Assembly: GCF_029023785.1 (NCBI RefSeq)
Contig: NZ_CP118955.1
Coordinates: 1,362,501 to 1,426,500, forward strand
DNA length: 64,000 bases
Origin: Enterococcus faecium
GTDB lineage: Bacteria; Bacillota; Bacilli; Lactobacillales; Enterococcaceae
Direction: 5' to 3'
Position numbers and translations under genes: made by a program. Position 1 is the stretch's first letter. Each line of letters starts with the position of its first letter. The notes beneath the pieces are model-generated. The model searched no databases and was not told the origin of the DNA. It worked only from the letters and a program-made list of their open reading frames with translations. This document shows, piece by piece, positions 17,883 through 26,721 of the stretch.

Positions 17883-19235
17883 TTATTGTGCAGTTTCGAT
17901 TTCGCCTAGCGCTGCTTGTGCAAGTAGGTTCAAGTAATTCCATGGGCGGTCAAAATGTGGTTGGAAGAAGAAATCTGAAAGTGCGAGATCTTCTACAGTC
18001 ATTTTATTTTGAACAGCTAAAGACATGGTATTTGCTGATTGTGTAATGTCGTATTTGGACATGAACTGAGCACCTACGATACGATTCGTTCCTTTTTCAT
18101 AGACTAGCTCCATCATTACTTTTTCAGTAGTTGGCATGAACTCTGGACGATAATTATCTTCAAATACAGTCGCTTGGACTTCTAGATCGTTCAAAGTTGC
18201 GCTTTCTTTGGTCACACCTGTCGAACCGATCGTCCAGCCAAATAGGTAAAGTCCTGAAGTTCCTTGAGTACCACGATACGCCATTTTATGATCTGTCAAG
18301 TTATTTCCCACAAGTAAACCTTGACGAACGGCATTTGTTGCCAAAGGAATATAGTTTTGTGTGCCACTTGGATTGTAGTTGACTACTGCAGAGTCTCCAG
18401 CTGCAAAAATGTCTGGATCACTTGTCTGCATGTATTCATTCACTTTGATTGCCCCGTTTGGCAGTGTATCTACTTTTTCTTCGATCAGTTTTGTATTTGG
18501 ACGGAAGCCCACACATAAAATGACCATATCTGTATCAAATGTATCTGTTGGTGTAGCTACTTGTTTCACTTTTCCTTCTTCATCTGTGATAAATTCAGTA
18601 ACATTTTCGCCTAGCGCAAGAGTAACACCGCGGTCTGTCAATTCTTTTTCTAAGATATCTGTGAATGGTTTATCTAGATATTTATTCAAGATGCGATCTA
18701 ATCCATCAATCAATGTCACTTGTTTTCCAGATTCGACAAAAGCTTCTACTAATTCAATACCGATATATCCACCACCAACAATTACTACACGTTTTGCTTC
18801 TTTCGCTTGTGCAATAATTTCATTTGCTTGATTGTAGTTTTTGCATAGGAGTACATTTTTCGCATCGATTCCACTAATCGGTGGGATAATAGGCCATGAA
18901 CCAGTTGTCATCACTAATTTATCATAAGAAACCGTTTCTGTTTCTCCTGTTTTCAGATCTTTTGCCGTTACTGTTTTATTTTCTGTATCGACGTCTGTTA
19001 CATCGTGTTCCATTTTAACTGTTGCTCCTAATGAAGATAATTCTTCAGGATTTGAGTAGAACAAGCCTGCTGGGTCCTTTACTACTCCGCCGACATAAAG
19101 TGCGATACCGCAAGATAAGAAAGAAATATTGTCATTTCTTTCATATACTGTCACTTCTGCTTCTGGATGATTTTTTAAAATACTTTTTACAGCTGCAGTA
19201 CCTGCATGTGTACAGCCAATTACTACTACTTTCAT
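17883..19235 (-). CDS. nox: H2O-forming NADH oxidase
   Basis: This 450-residue FAD flavoprotein reduces O2 to water with NADH, regenerating NAD+ in a fermentative cell. The N-terminal FAD Rossmann segment is VVVIGCTHAGTAA (3-15). The redox-active Cys42 sits in SFLSCGIALY, the NADH Rossmann motif is VVIVGGGYIGIELVEAF, and the second FAD motif is PDIFAAGD. It is close to coenzyme A disulfide reductases, but the enterococcal Nox group fits best. The ATG follows CGGAGGGACC. Three TTGTGA-type sites lie upstream and suggest redox control. Confidence 0.93.
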   Translation of the reverse strand: MKVVVIGCTHAGTAAVKSILKNHPEAEVTVYERNDNISFLSCGIALYVGGVVKDPAGLFYSNPEELSSLGATVKMEHDVTDVDTENKTVTAKDLKTGETETVSYDKLVMTTGSWPIIPPISGIDAKNVLLCKNYNQANEIIAQAKEAKRVVIVGGGYIGIELVEAFVESGKQVTLIDGLDRILNKYLDKPFTDILEKELTDRGVTLALGENVTEFITDEEGKVKQVATPTDTFDTDMVILCVGFRPNTKLIEEKVDTLPNGAIKVNEYMQTSDPDIFAAGDSAVVNYNPSGTQNYIPLATNAVRQGLLVGNNLTDHKMAYRGTQGTSGLYLFGWTIGSTGVTKESATLNDLEVQATVFEDNYRPEFMPTTEKVMMELVYEKGTNRIVGAQFMSKYDITQSANTMSLAVQNKMTVEDLALSDFFFQPHFDRPWNYLNLLAQAALGEIETAQ

Positions 19236-19314
19236 TTATGGTCCCTCCGATTAACATTTTGTCCTTCGACAAAACTACTATAACAGAAATAAAACGGATA
19301 CAACAGTTTAATGC

Positions 19315-19328
19315 TTGTGAATTCACAA
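19315..19328. promoter_or_regulatory. TTGTGA palindrome upstream of nox
   Basis: TTGTGAATTCACAA is a perfect 14-bp palindrome made of Rex-type half-sites with a 2-base instead of 6-base centre. It lies about 30 bases upstream of a TATAGT -10 element at 19282-19277. Confidence 0.5.
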
Positions 19329-19389
19329 AGGTTTGTTTGTAGTTTCATTCCTTTTCAAGCATAAGAACCCAATATCTACAAGATTCTTA

Positions 19390-19407
19390 TTGTGATAATA
19401 TTCACTT
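19390..19407. promoter_or_regulatory. Rex- or FNR-like box upstream of nox
   Basis: TTGTGATAATATTCACTT matches TTGTGA-N6-TCACAA at all but the last two bases. A third half-site, TTGTGAATAA, is at 19420. Confidence 0.55.
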
Positions 19408-19442
19408 TGATATCTAAGATTGTGAATAAAAGACAAAAAAAT

Positions 19443-19481
19443 AAAAAAGCTAGCGTTTTTTTTACACAGCTAGCTTTTTTT
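19443..19481 (-). terminator. perR terminator
   Basis: AAAAAAGCTAGC and GCTAGCTTTTTTT flank a 14-base interior. T-runs lie on both strands. Confidence 0.85.
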
Positions 19482-19507
19482 AGGTATAACACTTGTAGAA
19501 ACTGTTT

Positions 19508-19954
19508 TTACATTTGCGCCTTTTTTGCTGACTCTTTACAATCCGGACAGAGTCCATACAATTCCAACCGATGTTCATTAATCTCAAAATCAGTCAGTCT
19601 GCTCGCAGCCATTTCTATATCTTCAAGCCCTGGGTAATGAAAATCAACAATCTTACCGCAGTTTTCACAAATTACATGATAATGACGCTTTGAACTGAAA
19701 TCAAATCGGCTAGAAGCATCGCCGTACTTCATTTCTTGAACAAATCCAATCGAAGTAAATAAGCGAAGGTTATTGTAAACAGTCGCAACACTCATATTTG
19801 GAAACCGATGTTCAAGTGCTTTATAAATCTCATCAGCCGTTGGATGGGAATGATGTTCAATCAAATATTCTAAAACCGCGTACCGTTGAGGTGTGATTCG
19901 AATGTTCTCTTTTTTTAACTTTTCGATAACCTCTTCGACTAACTTATTTTCCAT
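19508..19954 (-). CDS. perR: Peroxide-sensing Fur-family repressor PerR
   Basis: This 148-residue metalloregulator derepresses peroxide defence when its bound iron drives His oxidation. The residues align one-for-one with the Bacillus PerR numbering: regulatory metal ligands His37, Asp85, His91, His93 and Asp104, and the zinc site Cys96, Cys99, Cys136 and Cys139. Asp rather than Glu at 104 separates PerR from Fur and Zur. The winged-helix motif [14 protein letters not shown] is intact. It is single-gene, next to nox, and has its own terminator. Confidence 0.9.
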   Translation of the reverse strand: MENKLVEEVIEKLKKENIRITPQRYAVLEYLIEHHSHPTADEIYKALEHRFPNMSVATVYNNLRLFTSIGFVQEMKYGDASSRFDFSSKRHYHVICENCGKIVDFHYPGLEDIEMAASRLTDFEINEHRLELYGLCPDCKESAKKAQM

Positions 19955-20053
19955 GTAAACACCCCACGTTGTTATTCTCGTCTTATCATACTATTTTTAC
20001 ATTTTAAAATCCACTTAACATGAAAAGAAAATTCAATTTTATTGTATTTTAAT

Positions 20054-20094
20054 GAAAAAAGACGTAAAACAGTCGCGTTCACTATTCTACGTCT
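20054..20094 (-). terminator. cysK terminator
   Basis: AGACGTA and TACGTCT on the minus strand enclose about 21 bases, then TTTTTTC follows. Confidence 0.65.
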
Positions 20095-20189
20095 CTATTC
20101 AAATAATTTTTCTCATCATAAATTTTTGTGTGTTCTTTTCATCTTTAAAAGTTTTTTACATAAACCTATCTGGAGAAAAACCAAGTGCC

Positions 20190-21116
20190 TTATATCTCTT
20201 GGTAAAGGGCTGTAGATAAATAACGTTCACCATTGTCGGGAACCACAGCTAATACCTTCTTGCATTTTCCTAATTCTTTTGCGACTTTTAGCGCGGCAGC
20301 AATTGCAGCGCCAGATGAGATGCCTACTAAAATCCCTTCTTTTCGCCCAACTTCTCTAGCTGTTTCCATCGCTTCGTCTCCACTAATAGAAAGGACTTTA
20401 TCATACACAGAAGTATCCAGTGTTTTAGGAACAAAACCTGTACCGATTCCTTGGATTTTGTGAGGTCCCGCTTCTTTCCCTTCTAAAATAGCAGATTCTG
20501 CTGGTTCTACCCCGATTAATTCGATTTTCGGATACACACGTTTTAATTCTCGGCCAGCGCCAGTGATCGTTCCTCCTGTACCGATACCTGCAACAAACGC
20601 GTCCAAGCCATTTACTCCAAATGCTTGATGTATCTCAGGACCAGTCGTCTTCTCATGCACAAGAGGATTTGCTTCATTTTCAAATTGTAATGGTAAAAAG
20701 TAGCCGTTTTCTTTTGCCAAACGTTCTGCTTCTCTGATTGATCCAGAAATACCATCCGCACCAGGAGTCAAAATCAACTCTGCGCCGTACCCTTTCATCA
20801 ATAAACGTCTTTCGATACTCATCGTCTCAGGCATCACGATGATTACTTTATATCCTTTTGCAACTCCTACCATCGACAATCCGATTCCTGTATTTCCAGA
20901 AGTAGGTTCAATGATAGTATCACCTGGTTTCAGTAGACCATCGTGTTCTGCTTTTTCTATCATACTTAAAGCAATACGATCTTTTACACTTCCTCCTGGA
21001 TTAAAAAACTCAAGCTTTACAAAAACATCTGCTGAATCTTCTGGTACGATTTTATTTAATTTGACGATTGGCGTTTTGCCAATCAATTCGGTGACTGAGT
21101 TATAGATAGCTGTCAT
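20190..21116 (-). CDS. cysK: Cysteine synthase (O-acetylserine sulfhydrylase)
   Basis: This 308-residue PLP enzyme makes cysteine from O-acetylserine and sulfide. The Schiff-base Lys45 is in GGSVKDR, the substrate loop is PTSGNTGIG, the phosphate-binding loop is [10 protein letters not shown], and VGISSGAA lies near the end. The ATG at 21116 follows AAGGAGGAATTGAAG. It is monocistronic. A cystathionine beta-synthase is less likely given its length and the lack of a following gamma-lyase. Confidence 0.93.
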   Translation of the reverse strand: MTAIYNSVTELIGKTPIVKLNKIVPEDSADVFVKLEFFNPGGSVKDRIALSMIEKAEHDGLLKPGDTIIEPTSGNTGIGLSMVGVAKGYKVIIVMPETMSIERRLLMKGYGAELILTPGADGISGSIREAERLAKENGYFLPLQFENEANPLVHEKTTGPEIHQAFGVNGLDAFVAGIGTGGTITGAGRELKRVYPKIELIGVEPAESAILEGKEAGPHKIQGIGTGFVPKTLDTSVYDKVLSISGDEAMETAREVGRKEGILVGISSGAAIAAALKVAKELGKCKKVLAVVPDNGERYLSTALYQEI

Positions 21117-21199
21117 CTTCAATTCCTCCTTGTCTTTGCTCTTCTTACTTATCATAATACAATCTGTTCATTTATGGCGAGTGATTCGTCTTTGACTAG

Positions 21200-21247
21200 C
21201 AAAAAAAAAGACAAAGATATACCATATATGGTAGTTTCTTTGCCTTT
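21200..21247 (-). terminator. Terminator of the autolysin gene
   Basis: CAAAGA..TACC and GGTA..TCTTTG form an imperfect stem, followed on the minus strand by nine Ts. Confidence 0.75.
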
Positions 21248-21256
21248 TTATCTAAA

Positions 21257-22144
21257 TCAAACGTTTAGTTCTTGACCAACTAATAAAGAATAACTGGACA
21301 TAGACATGCCATTTTTCGCCATTAGATCATCAACAGACATGCCAAATTTTTGTGCAATATCCCATAGCGTATCACCTGACACGACTGTATATGTCTGACC
21401 ATTATTTGTATTTACATCTGTTGTTGAAGATGATGACGTTGAAGTCGTCGTAGTAGTCGTTGTTGTTGTACTTGTGGTTGTTGTAGCCGAACCTGTTGAT
21501 GGCGTATCAAAACGGGTTAAATTATAAGTATTAATCAATGAGTTCAATTTGGCCCCATAATTTGGATCGGTAGCATAACGACCTGTCAAGTACGCTGTTG
21601 CATCATAAAAACTTGTTGTATTGCTTTTCCACACGCCAGCATAATGATAATCGCCCGTGGAAAAACTGGTTGAACGAAGAACATTCGCATGGTCTTGGAA
21701 GGATTCCCAATAAGAAGAATATTTTCGGAATGGCTCATTCATCGTTACCCATTGTCCGTTTACATATTCTTTGGTTGCCATATAAACGACCTGTCCGTTA
21801 TAGCTTCCTTTCACACCGAATAGATTATAATTTGGCGCACTAGCTAATCCGGAAGTGCCATATGCACTTTCCAACAACGCTTGAGCGATCATGACTGAAG
21901 CATACAAGTCATTACTTGCAGCAACTTCTGACGCAGACCAGCCGATTTGATCGATAAACGCTTGAGGATCAGCGACTGTTTGAGATCCTTGTTCATCTGC
22001 ATGAACATGTTGCGGTACCGCTGTAACCATCATCGGCCCAACTAAAAGACTCGTTCCAATTAAAGGAGCAATCGCTTTTTTATTGATCACCATTTTTCTT
22101 TTAGGTCTATGGTGCCGGGCACTGCGGGTCTTCAGCTCTTGCAT
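21257..22144 (-). CDS. Secreted glucosaminidase with one LysM domain (autolysin)
   Basis: This is a 295-residue peptidoglycan hydrolase. A basic N-terminus and hydrophobic core (about 18-44) end in VHADE, a typical signal peptide cut near residue 50. The GH73 domain (about 60-205) has the presumed catalytic Glu92 in QALLESAYGTSG and the family's YNLFGVKGSYNG. A Thr/Ser-rich linker (about 212-243) leads to one LysM wall-binding domain (251-295; YTVVSGDTLWDIAQKFG). AtlA-like enterococcal autolysins usually have several LysM repeats, so this is a short relative. The ATG follows GAGGAGGAATTTGA. Confidence 0.9.
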   Translation of the reverse strand: MQELKTRSARHHRPKRKMVINKKAIAPLIGTSLLVGPMMVTAVPQHVHADEQGSQTVADPQAFIDQIGWSASEVAASNDLYASVMIAQALLESAYGTSGLASAPNYNLFGVKGSYNGQVVYMATKEYVNGQWVTMNEPFRKYSSYWESFQDHANVLRSTSFSTGDYHYAGVWKSNTTSFYDATAYLTGRYATDPNYGAKLNSLINTYNLTRFDTPSTGSATTTTSTTTTTTTTTSTSSSSTTDVNTNNGQTYTVVSGDTLWDIAQKFGMSVDDLMAKNGMSMSSYSLLVGQELNV

Positions 22145-22328
22145 TCAAATTCCTCCTCAAAATAAAAAAACTTAATAAAAAGTTCTCTTCTTAAAACAAA
22201 CTTAATTAATTAAATTATACTTTTAATTCTCAAGAAACACAAACTAATCCGAAGAATTCTTTGTTTTGTCATTTAAATGTAACATAGCCGAAAACGAAAA
22301 GTAATATTGATTTATTCTTCTAACACAT

Positions 22329-22367
22329 AAAGAACAGCTGTCTCCAACTTGCAGACAGCTGTTCTTA
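22329..22367 (-). terminator. Transketolase terminator
   Basis: AGAACAGCTGTCT and AGACAGCTGTTCT are perfect 13-bp arms, with a short T-run on the minus strand. Confidence 0.75.
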
Positions 22368-22389
22368 TCAGTCAAACAATTGCTTGGAT

Positions 22390-24387
22390 CTATGATAGTT
22401 GATTGTACGTATTCACGACATTTTCTACTGTAAATCCAAATTCTTCTAAAATTTTAGTGCCAGGGGCAGATGCACCGAAATGATCGATTGTAATCGTTGC
22501 GCCCTCTGTTCCTACGTAGCGTTCCCAACCAAATGATGCAGCAGCTTCGATAGCCACACGTTTCTTCACTGATTTAGGAAGTACACTTTCTTTATATTCA
22601 GAAGATTGTTTTTCAAAGAGGTCAAAGCTTGGCATAGAAACAACAGAAACATCTTTGCCTTTTTCAGCCAATTCTTTTTGAGCTTTCACAGCCAAATCAA
22701 CTTCAGAACCTGTTGCAATCAAAATACCTTCTGGTGTTTCTCCTTGTGATGGAGAAAGAACATACGCGCCTTTTTTCACCATTTCATCTGCTACTTCTTT
22801 TGTAGAAGGCAATACTGGAAGGTTTTGACGACTCAATACAAGGATAGTAGGCGCATCTGTTGTCTCCATCGCTACTTTCCAAGCAGCACGTGTTTCATTT
22901 CCGTCTGCCGGACGAATCACTTGAACACCAGGCATGCAGCGAACAGATGCTAGTTGTTCAATCGGTTCGTGCGTTGGTCCGTCTTCTCCGACAGCAACCG
23001 AGTCATGTGTTAAGACGTAAACAACAGGAGTATGTTGGATTGCTGCTAAACGAACTGCTGGTCTTAGATAATCGACAAAGACAAAGAATGTTCCACCGTA
23101 GATACGAGTTCCGCCATGAAGTTGGATACCATTCATAGCCGAAGCCATTGCAAATTCGCGGACACCGAACCAGATGTTGCGTCCTTCATAATGTTCAGGA
23201 GTGAAATCTTTATCTGCAGCCACCATTGTATTATTGGAACCTGACAAGTCCGCTGAACCACCCCAGAAGCTTGGTATAGCTTTCGATAATTCTTGGATGA
23301 CTTCTTTACTTGAAACACGGCTTGCTTGACTGCTTCCAACTTCATAAGTTGGCAATTCTGCATCCCAGTTTTCTGGTAGTTTGCCATCAAAAGCATCTTC
23401 AAATTGTTGTGCTAATTCAGGATAAGCTTTTTTATAATTGGCAAACATTTCATTCCATGCATCTTCAGCTTTTTGTCCTTCTTCTATCATCGTTTGATGG
23501 AAGCGGGCAGCTACTTCTTCTGGAACAGTGAAATCTGGATACTCCCAACCATAAACTTCTTTAGCCATCTTGATGCCATCTTCACCAAGAGGAGCACCAT
23601 GAACAGCAGATGTTCCTTCTTTAGGAGCACCATAGCCGATGACTGTTTTTACTTCGATCAATGTTGGTTTGTCTGTTTCAGCTTTTGCTTCTTCAATCGC
23701 TTTAGAGATTGCTTCTAGGTCATTTCCGTCTTTCACTAAGATATGTTGCCAGCCATATGCTTCATAGCGAGCACCAACGTTTTCTGTGAAAGCTTTTGAA
23801 GTTGGACCGTCTAGTGAAATATCGTTTGAATCGTATAAAACGATCAATTTCCCTAGTTTCATATGACCTGCCATCGAACTTGCTTCTTGAGATACCCCTT
23901 CCATCAAGTCTCCGTCACCGCATATTGCATACGTATAGTGATCCATCACATTAAAGTTTTCTTTGTTATACGTTGCTGCAAGGTGCGCTTCTGCCATTGC
24001 CATACCGACAGCCATTGCAATCCCTTGTCCTAATGGCCCTGTAGTGGCTTCTACACCATCTGTATGATGTACTTCAGGATGTCCTGGTGTTTTAGAATCC
24101 CATTGACGGAATTGTTTCAAATCATCGATTGTCACTTGATAGCCAGCTAAATGAAGCAAGCTATACAACATTGCTGACCCATGTCCTGCCGAAAGAACGA
24201 AACGGTCGCGGTCAGCCCAGTTTTTTGATGTCGTTGGATTTACTTTCAGGTGTTTTGTCCATAACGCATATGCCATAGGTGCTGCGCCCATCGGCAATCC
24301 AGGATGTCCTGAGTTTGCTTTTTGGACTGCTTCAATACTTAATGTACGAATTGTGTTAACGCCAAGTTGGTCAATTTTGTCAAACAA
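22390..24387 (-). CDS. tkt: Transketolase
   Basis: This 665-residue thiamine-diphosphate enzyme of the non-oxidative pentose phosphate pathway transfers two-carbon units between sugar phosphates. The ThDP/Mg motif [13 protein letters not shown] is in the first domain, with GHPGLPMG near the start. In the central domain are [14 protein letters not shown] and the transketolase signature around [15 protein letters not shown]. The start codon is TTG at 24387, supported by AGGAGGGG seven bases before it; no ATG nearby fits. It is monocistronic, with a terminator downstream. Confidence 0.95.
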   Translation of the reverse strand: MFDKIDQLGVNTIRTLSIEAVQKANSGHPGLPMGAAPMAYALWTKHLKVNPTTSKNWADRDRFVLSAGHGSAMLYSLLHLAGYQVTIDDLKQFRQWDSKTPGHPEVHHTDGVEATTGPLGQGIAMAVGMAMAEAHLAATYNKENFNVMDHYTYAICGDGDLMEGVSQEASSMAGHMKLGKLIVLYDSNDISLDGPTSKAFTENVGARYEAYGWQHILVKDGNDLEAISKAIEEAKAETDKPTLIEVKTVIGYGAPKEGTSAVHGAPLGEDGIKMAKEVYGWEYPDFTVPEEVAARFHQTMIEEGQKAEDAWNEMFANYKKAYPELAQQFEDAFDGKLPENWDAELPTYEVGSSQASRVSSKEVIQELSKAIPSFWGGSADLSGSNNTMVAADKDFTPEHYEGRNIWFGVREFAMASAMNGIQLHGGTRIYGGTFFVFVDYLRPAVRLAAIQHTPVVYVLTHDSVAVGEDGPTHEPIEQLASVRCMPGVQVIRPADGNETRAAWKVAMETTDAPTILVLSRQNLPVLPSTKEVADEMVKKGAYVLSPSQGETPEGILIATGSEVDLAVKAQKELAEKGKDVSVVSMPSFDLFEKQSSEYKESVLPKSVKKRVAIEAAASFGWERYVGTEGATITIDHFGASAPGTKILEEFGFTVENVVNTYNQLS

Positions 24388-24488
24388 AATAACCCCTCCT
24401 ATTAATTTAGGTTTTTTTTACCTTTATTTCTTACACTTTCATTCTATAAGATGTCACACGAAAAAGCAATCTTTTTCAGTATTTTTTA

Positions 24489-24740
24489 CTAAAAGTTGTC
24501 ATTTCGGTTGTGTAAGCCTTTTTTCTTTTGGATTTCTTTTAATTTTTCCGGGGTCACGTCATTGCCCTCAGGATCGACGACTTTCATTCCTTCGATATGA
24601 TGACGCATACCGGAACGAAAAGCTTCCAAATACTCTTTGCGTAAGTTGATTTGTTCTTGTTCTTCGGCTTTTGAGAGACCATTTTCCTTCTTTTTACGTG
24701 CAAGTTCATTGATCCGCTCTATTTTTTCAGGTGACAGCAT
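24489..24740 (-). CDS. DUF896 (UPF0291, YnzC-like) small protein
   Basis: This 83-residue helical, highly charged cytosolic protein opens [27 protein letters not shown] in the family pattern and continues [18 protein letters not shown]. Its function is unknown. In Bacillus, ynzC sits close to the lexA/yneA locus, and here it is divergent from lexA. The ATG at 24740 follows AAAGGAGGGCTGAGC. The short intergenic region contains one LexA box positioned for lexA. Confidence 0.85.
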   Translation of the reverse strand: MLSPEKIERINELARKKKENGLSKAEEQEQINLRKEYLEAFRSGMRHHIEGMKVVDPEGNDVTPEKLKEIQKKKGLHNRNDNF

Positions 24741-24816
24741 GCTCAGCCCTCCTTTTACTCTCCTTCATATTATATAAAAACTGAAAAAAAAACAACTAGA
24801 TAAACTAAATAAAATA

Positions 24817-24856
24817 CGAACATTCGTTTGATTTAGCGCTTTTTATATGGTACTAT
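24817..24856 (+). promoter_or_regulatory. lexA promoter with SOS (LexA) box
   Basis: CGAACATTCGTTTG (24817-24830) matches CGAAC-N4-GTTYG. It overlaps a -35 TTGATT (24828-24833), which is 17 bases from TACTAT (24851-24856). This is autoregulation. Confidence 0.85.
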
Positions 24857-24886
24857 CTATTTATCAAGTGAAAGAAGGTGTACCTT

Positions 24887-25510
24887 GTGGCCCGACAAAC
24901 TGAATCAAGACAAATCGAAGTCTTACGATATATCCATGAACAAGTAACCCAAAAAGGATACCCGCCAACTGTCCGTGAAATCGGGGAAGCTGTTCAGCTT
25001 TCTTCTACTTCTACTGTTCACGGTCATCTTGCACGGCTTGAAAAAAAAGGGTTTATCCAAAGAGATCCGACGAAACCTCGTGCAATCGAGTTGACAAAAC
25101 AAGGTTTAGAAAAGATTGGGATTCGTCCAACAACTATTCCAGTACTTGGCGTCGTAACAGCTGGAGAACCCATTTTAGCAGTAGAGGATGCTTCAGACTT
25201 CTTTCCAATCCCTCCTAATCTTTCTTCCGAAGAAGGCAGTCTCTTTATGCTGACAATTCGTGGAGATAGTATGATCAATGCTGGGATCTTGGATGGTGAC
25301 AACGTGATCGTTCGGAAGCAAGAAACTGCTCAAAATGGCGATATTGTCATTGCAATGACTGCCGAGGACGAAGCGACTTGCAAACGATTCTATAAAGAAA
25401 AAAACTTTTTCCGTCTGCAGCCTGAAAACGACTTGCTCGAACCAATCATCTTAGATCAAGTATCTATATTAGGACGAGTAGTAGGACTTTATCGTAGTCA
25501 TATCTATTAA
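24887..25510 (+). CDS. lexA: SOS repressor LexA
   Basis: This 207-residue self-cleaving repressor controls the DNA-damage response. The N-terminal winged helix has [28 protein letters not shown]; the cleavage bond is Ala92-Gly93 (VVTAGEP), and the catalytic pair is Ser128 (RGDSM) and Lys166 (ATCKRFYKE). The GTG at 24887 is chosen because AGAAGGTG sits six bases before it; the GTG at 24878 overlaps that site. A strong hairpin terminator follows, and the next gene downstream has two further LexA boxes. Confidence 0.95.
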   Translation: MARQTESRQIEVLRYIHEQVTQKGYPPTVREIGEAVQLSSTSTVHGHLARLEKKGFIQRDPTKPRAIELTKQGLEKIGIRPTTIPVLGVVTAGEPILAVEDASDFFPIPPNLSSEEGSLFMLTIRGDSMINAGILDGDNVIVRKQETAQNGDIVIAMTAEDEATCKRFYKEKNFFRLQPENDLLEPIILDQVSILGRVVGLYRSHIY

Positions 25511-25536
25511 TTGCTACTAATAAAAGAAAACTTTTT

Positions 25537-25573
25537 AAAAAGAGTTTGAGACGATGGTCTCAAACTCTTTTTT
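25537..25573 (+). terminator. lexA terminator
   Basis: A 16-bp arm (AAAAGAGTTTGAGAC / GTCTCAAACTCTTTT) with a GATG loop and T-run. Confidence 0.9.
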
Positions 25574-25614
25574 CGCCCGGGTTCTTCTTCTTTCAAATTT
25601 TTATCACTTCCCTC

Positions 25615-25664
25615 TTTACAAACCGAACAAATATTCGTATACTAAATATACGAACAATTGTTCG
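25615..25664 (+). promoter_or_regulatory. SOS promoter with two LexA boxes
   Basis: TTTACA (25615-25620) and TATACT (25638-25643) are 17 bases apart. CGAACAAATATTCG (25624-25637) fills the spacer and differs from a LexA box at one core base. CGAACAATTGTTCG (25651-25664) is a perfect LexA palindrome over the start of transcription. Confidence 0.85.
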
Positions 25665-25688
25665 CATAAATTAACGAGGTGAGAATTC

Positions 25689-25907
25689 ATGAAATCAATG
25701 AGACGTCTTGGCTTAGTATTAACTGTTTTGTTTTTAGGTATTATTATTGGTAATTTCGGCATACGTCCAGCTTTACTTGTGTTTGTTCCGTTATTTACTT
25801 TGTGGTTCATGTTGTGGGATGAAAAGAAGTACCGTCAATCTGAGCGGCGCAGAATTCATGAAGATCATTTCTATCATGAGCCCTACTACAGATCCAGGCA
25901 ATCATAA
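25689..25907 (+). CDS. Small SOS-controlled membrane protein of unknown function
   Basis: The product is 72 residues. A basic N-terminus (MKSMRRLG) leads into two close hydrophobic segments (about 7-21 and 27-44), likely a membrane hairpin. A highly charged C-terminal tail follows, rich in Arg, His, Glu and Tyr (RRRIHEDHFYHEPYYRSR). The ATG follows GAGGTGAG. I do not recognise a family. The double LexA operator shows it is damage-induced and tightly repressed. In Bacillus the lexA-adjacent SOS gene yneA is a small membrane-anchored division inhibitor with a LysM domain. This protein has no LysM, but a comparable role in delaying division is a reasonable hypothesis. A toxin-like role is another. 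Confidence 0.8.
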   Translation: MKSMRRLGLVLTVLFLGIIIGNFGIRPALLVFVPLFTLWFMLWDEKKYRQSERRRIHEDHFYHEPYYRSRQS

Positions 25908-25955
25908 TAAGGATTGACTGCTAATTATTCAAAAGACAAGAAGTTAAACTTTTAC

Positions 25956-26007
25956 GGGGGTGTGACAAAAAATCGGTCACATCCTTTTTTCGAATAAACG
26001 GTGTTCT
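25956..26007. repeat. Truncated stem-loop repeat element (copy C)
   Basis: A GTGTGAC..GTCACA hairpin is followed by TTCGAATAAACGGTGTTCT, the 5' half of the repeat family. No matching far end is found before the apt terminator. Confidence 0.6.
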
Positions 26008-26098
26008 AAAGCCATTTTTTCGGTATTAAGTCAAATTGCGGAAAAAGTGATTTTTTAAACTTCTACTGGTCTTTGCTTGTTTCCATTTATAAAAAAAT

Positions 26099-26145
26099 AG
26101 CGACCCTCAAAAGTCAGATAGAGAATCTGACTTTTGAGGGTCGCT
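26099..26145 (-). terminator. apt terminator (21-bp perfect stem)
   Basis: AGCGACCCTCAAAAGTCAGA pairs exactly with its complement across a 5-base AGAGA loop. It is probably bidirectional between the SOS gene and apt. Confidence 0.8.
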
Positions 26146-26195
26146 TTAAAATCGCTTCTTTAAGAATAACATCAAGAATAGCTTCTTTTTTCTGC

Positions 26196-26708
26196 TTAAT
26201 ATTCCATTAATGTAATGATGTCATATCCTTTGATTTTGTCGCGTCCATGGAGATCCATCAATTCGATCAAAAATGCGCAGCCTACGACTACACCGCCTAA
26301 TTGTTCGATCAGTTCGATCGTCGCTTTGATTGTTCCTCCAGTAGCTAGCAAATCGTCACAAATCAGCACACGTTGACCTGGTTTAATGGCATCCTTATGC
26401 AATGTCAATGTATCTGTTCCATATTCTAATCCATAAGTCACTTCGATGGTTTCTCGAGGTAACTTCCCTTTTTTGCGGACTGGGGCAAAACCGACTCCTA
26501 ACTCATAAGCAACAGGACATCCTACGATGAATCCACGGGCTTCTGGCCCAACTACCATATCAATTCGTTTTTCTTTTGCATAATTTACGATTTGTTTAGT
26601 AGCTTCCCGATAAGCGTCACCATCTGCCATCAGTGGGGAAATATCTCGAAACACAATTCCTTTTGACGGATAGTCGGGAATACTGGCAATATAATCTTTT
26701 AAATCCAC
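26196..26708 (-). CDS. apt: Adenine phosphoribosyltransferase
   Basis: This 170-residue purine-salvage enzyme makes AMP from adenine and PRPP. The PRPP-binding motif [13 protein letters not shown] is at 114-126, and the adenine-site [13 protein letters not shown] is at about 53-65. The length matches the family. The start ATG at 26708 follows AGGAGGAAACAAAG. It lies 13 bases downstream of recJ, the usual recJ-apt operon of Firmicutes, where stringent-response genes often follow; none do here. Confidence 0.95.
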   Translation of the reverse strand: MDLKDYIASIPDYPSKGIVFRDISPLMADGDAYREATKQIVNYAKEKRIDMVVGPEARGFIVGCPVAYELGVGFAPVRKKGKLPRETIEVTYGLEYGTDTLTLHKDAIKPGQRVLICDDLLATGGTIKATIELIEQLGGVVVGCAFLIELMDLHGRDKIKGYDIITLMEY

Positions 26709-26721
26709 TCTTTGTTTCCTC

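Noticed and set aside
21418..21490. GTT/GTA triplet run as a microsatellite
   Set aside because: It encodes the Thr/Ser linker of the autolysin; common in wall enzymes, though length may vary between strains.
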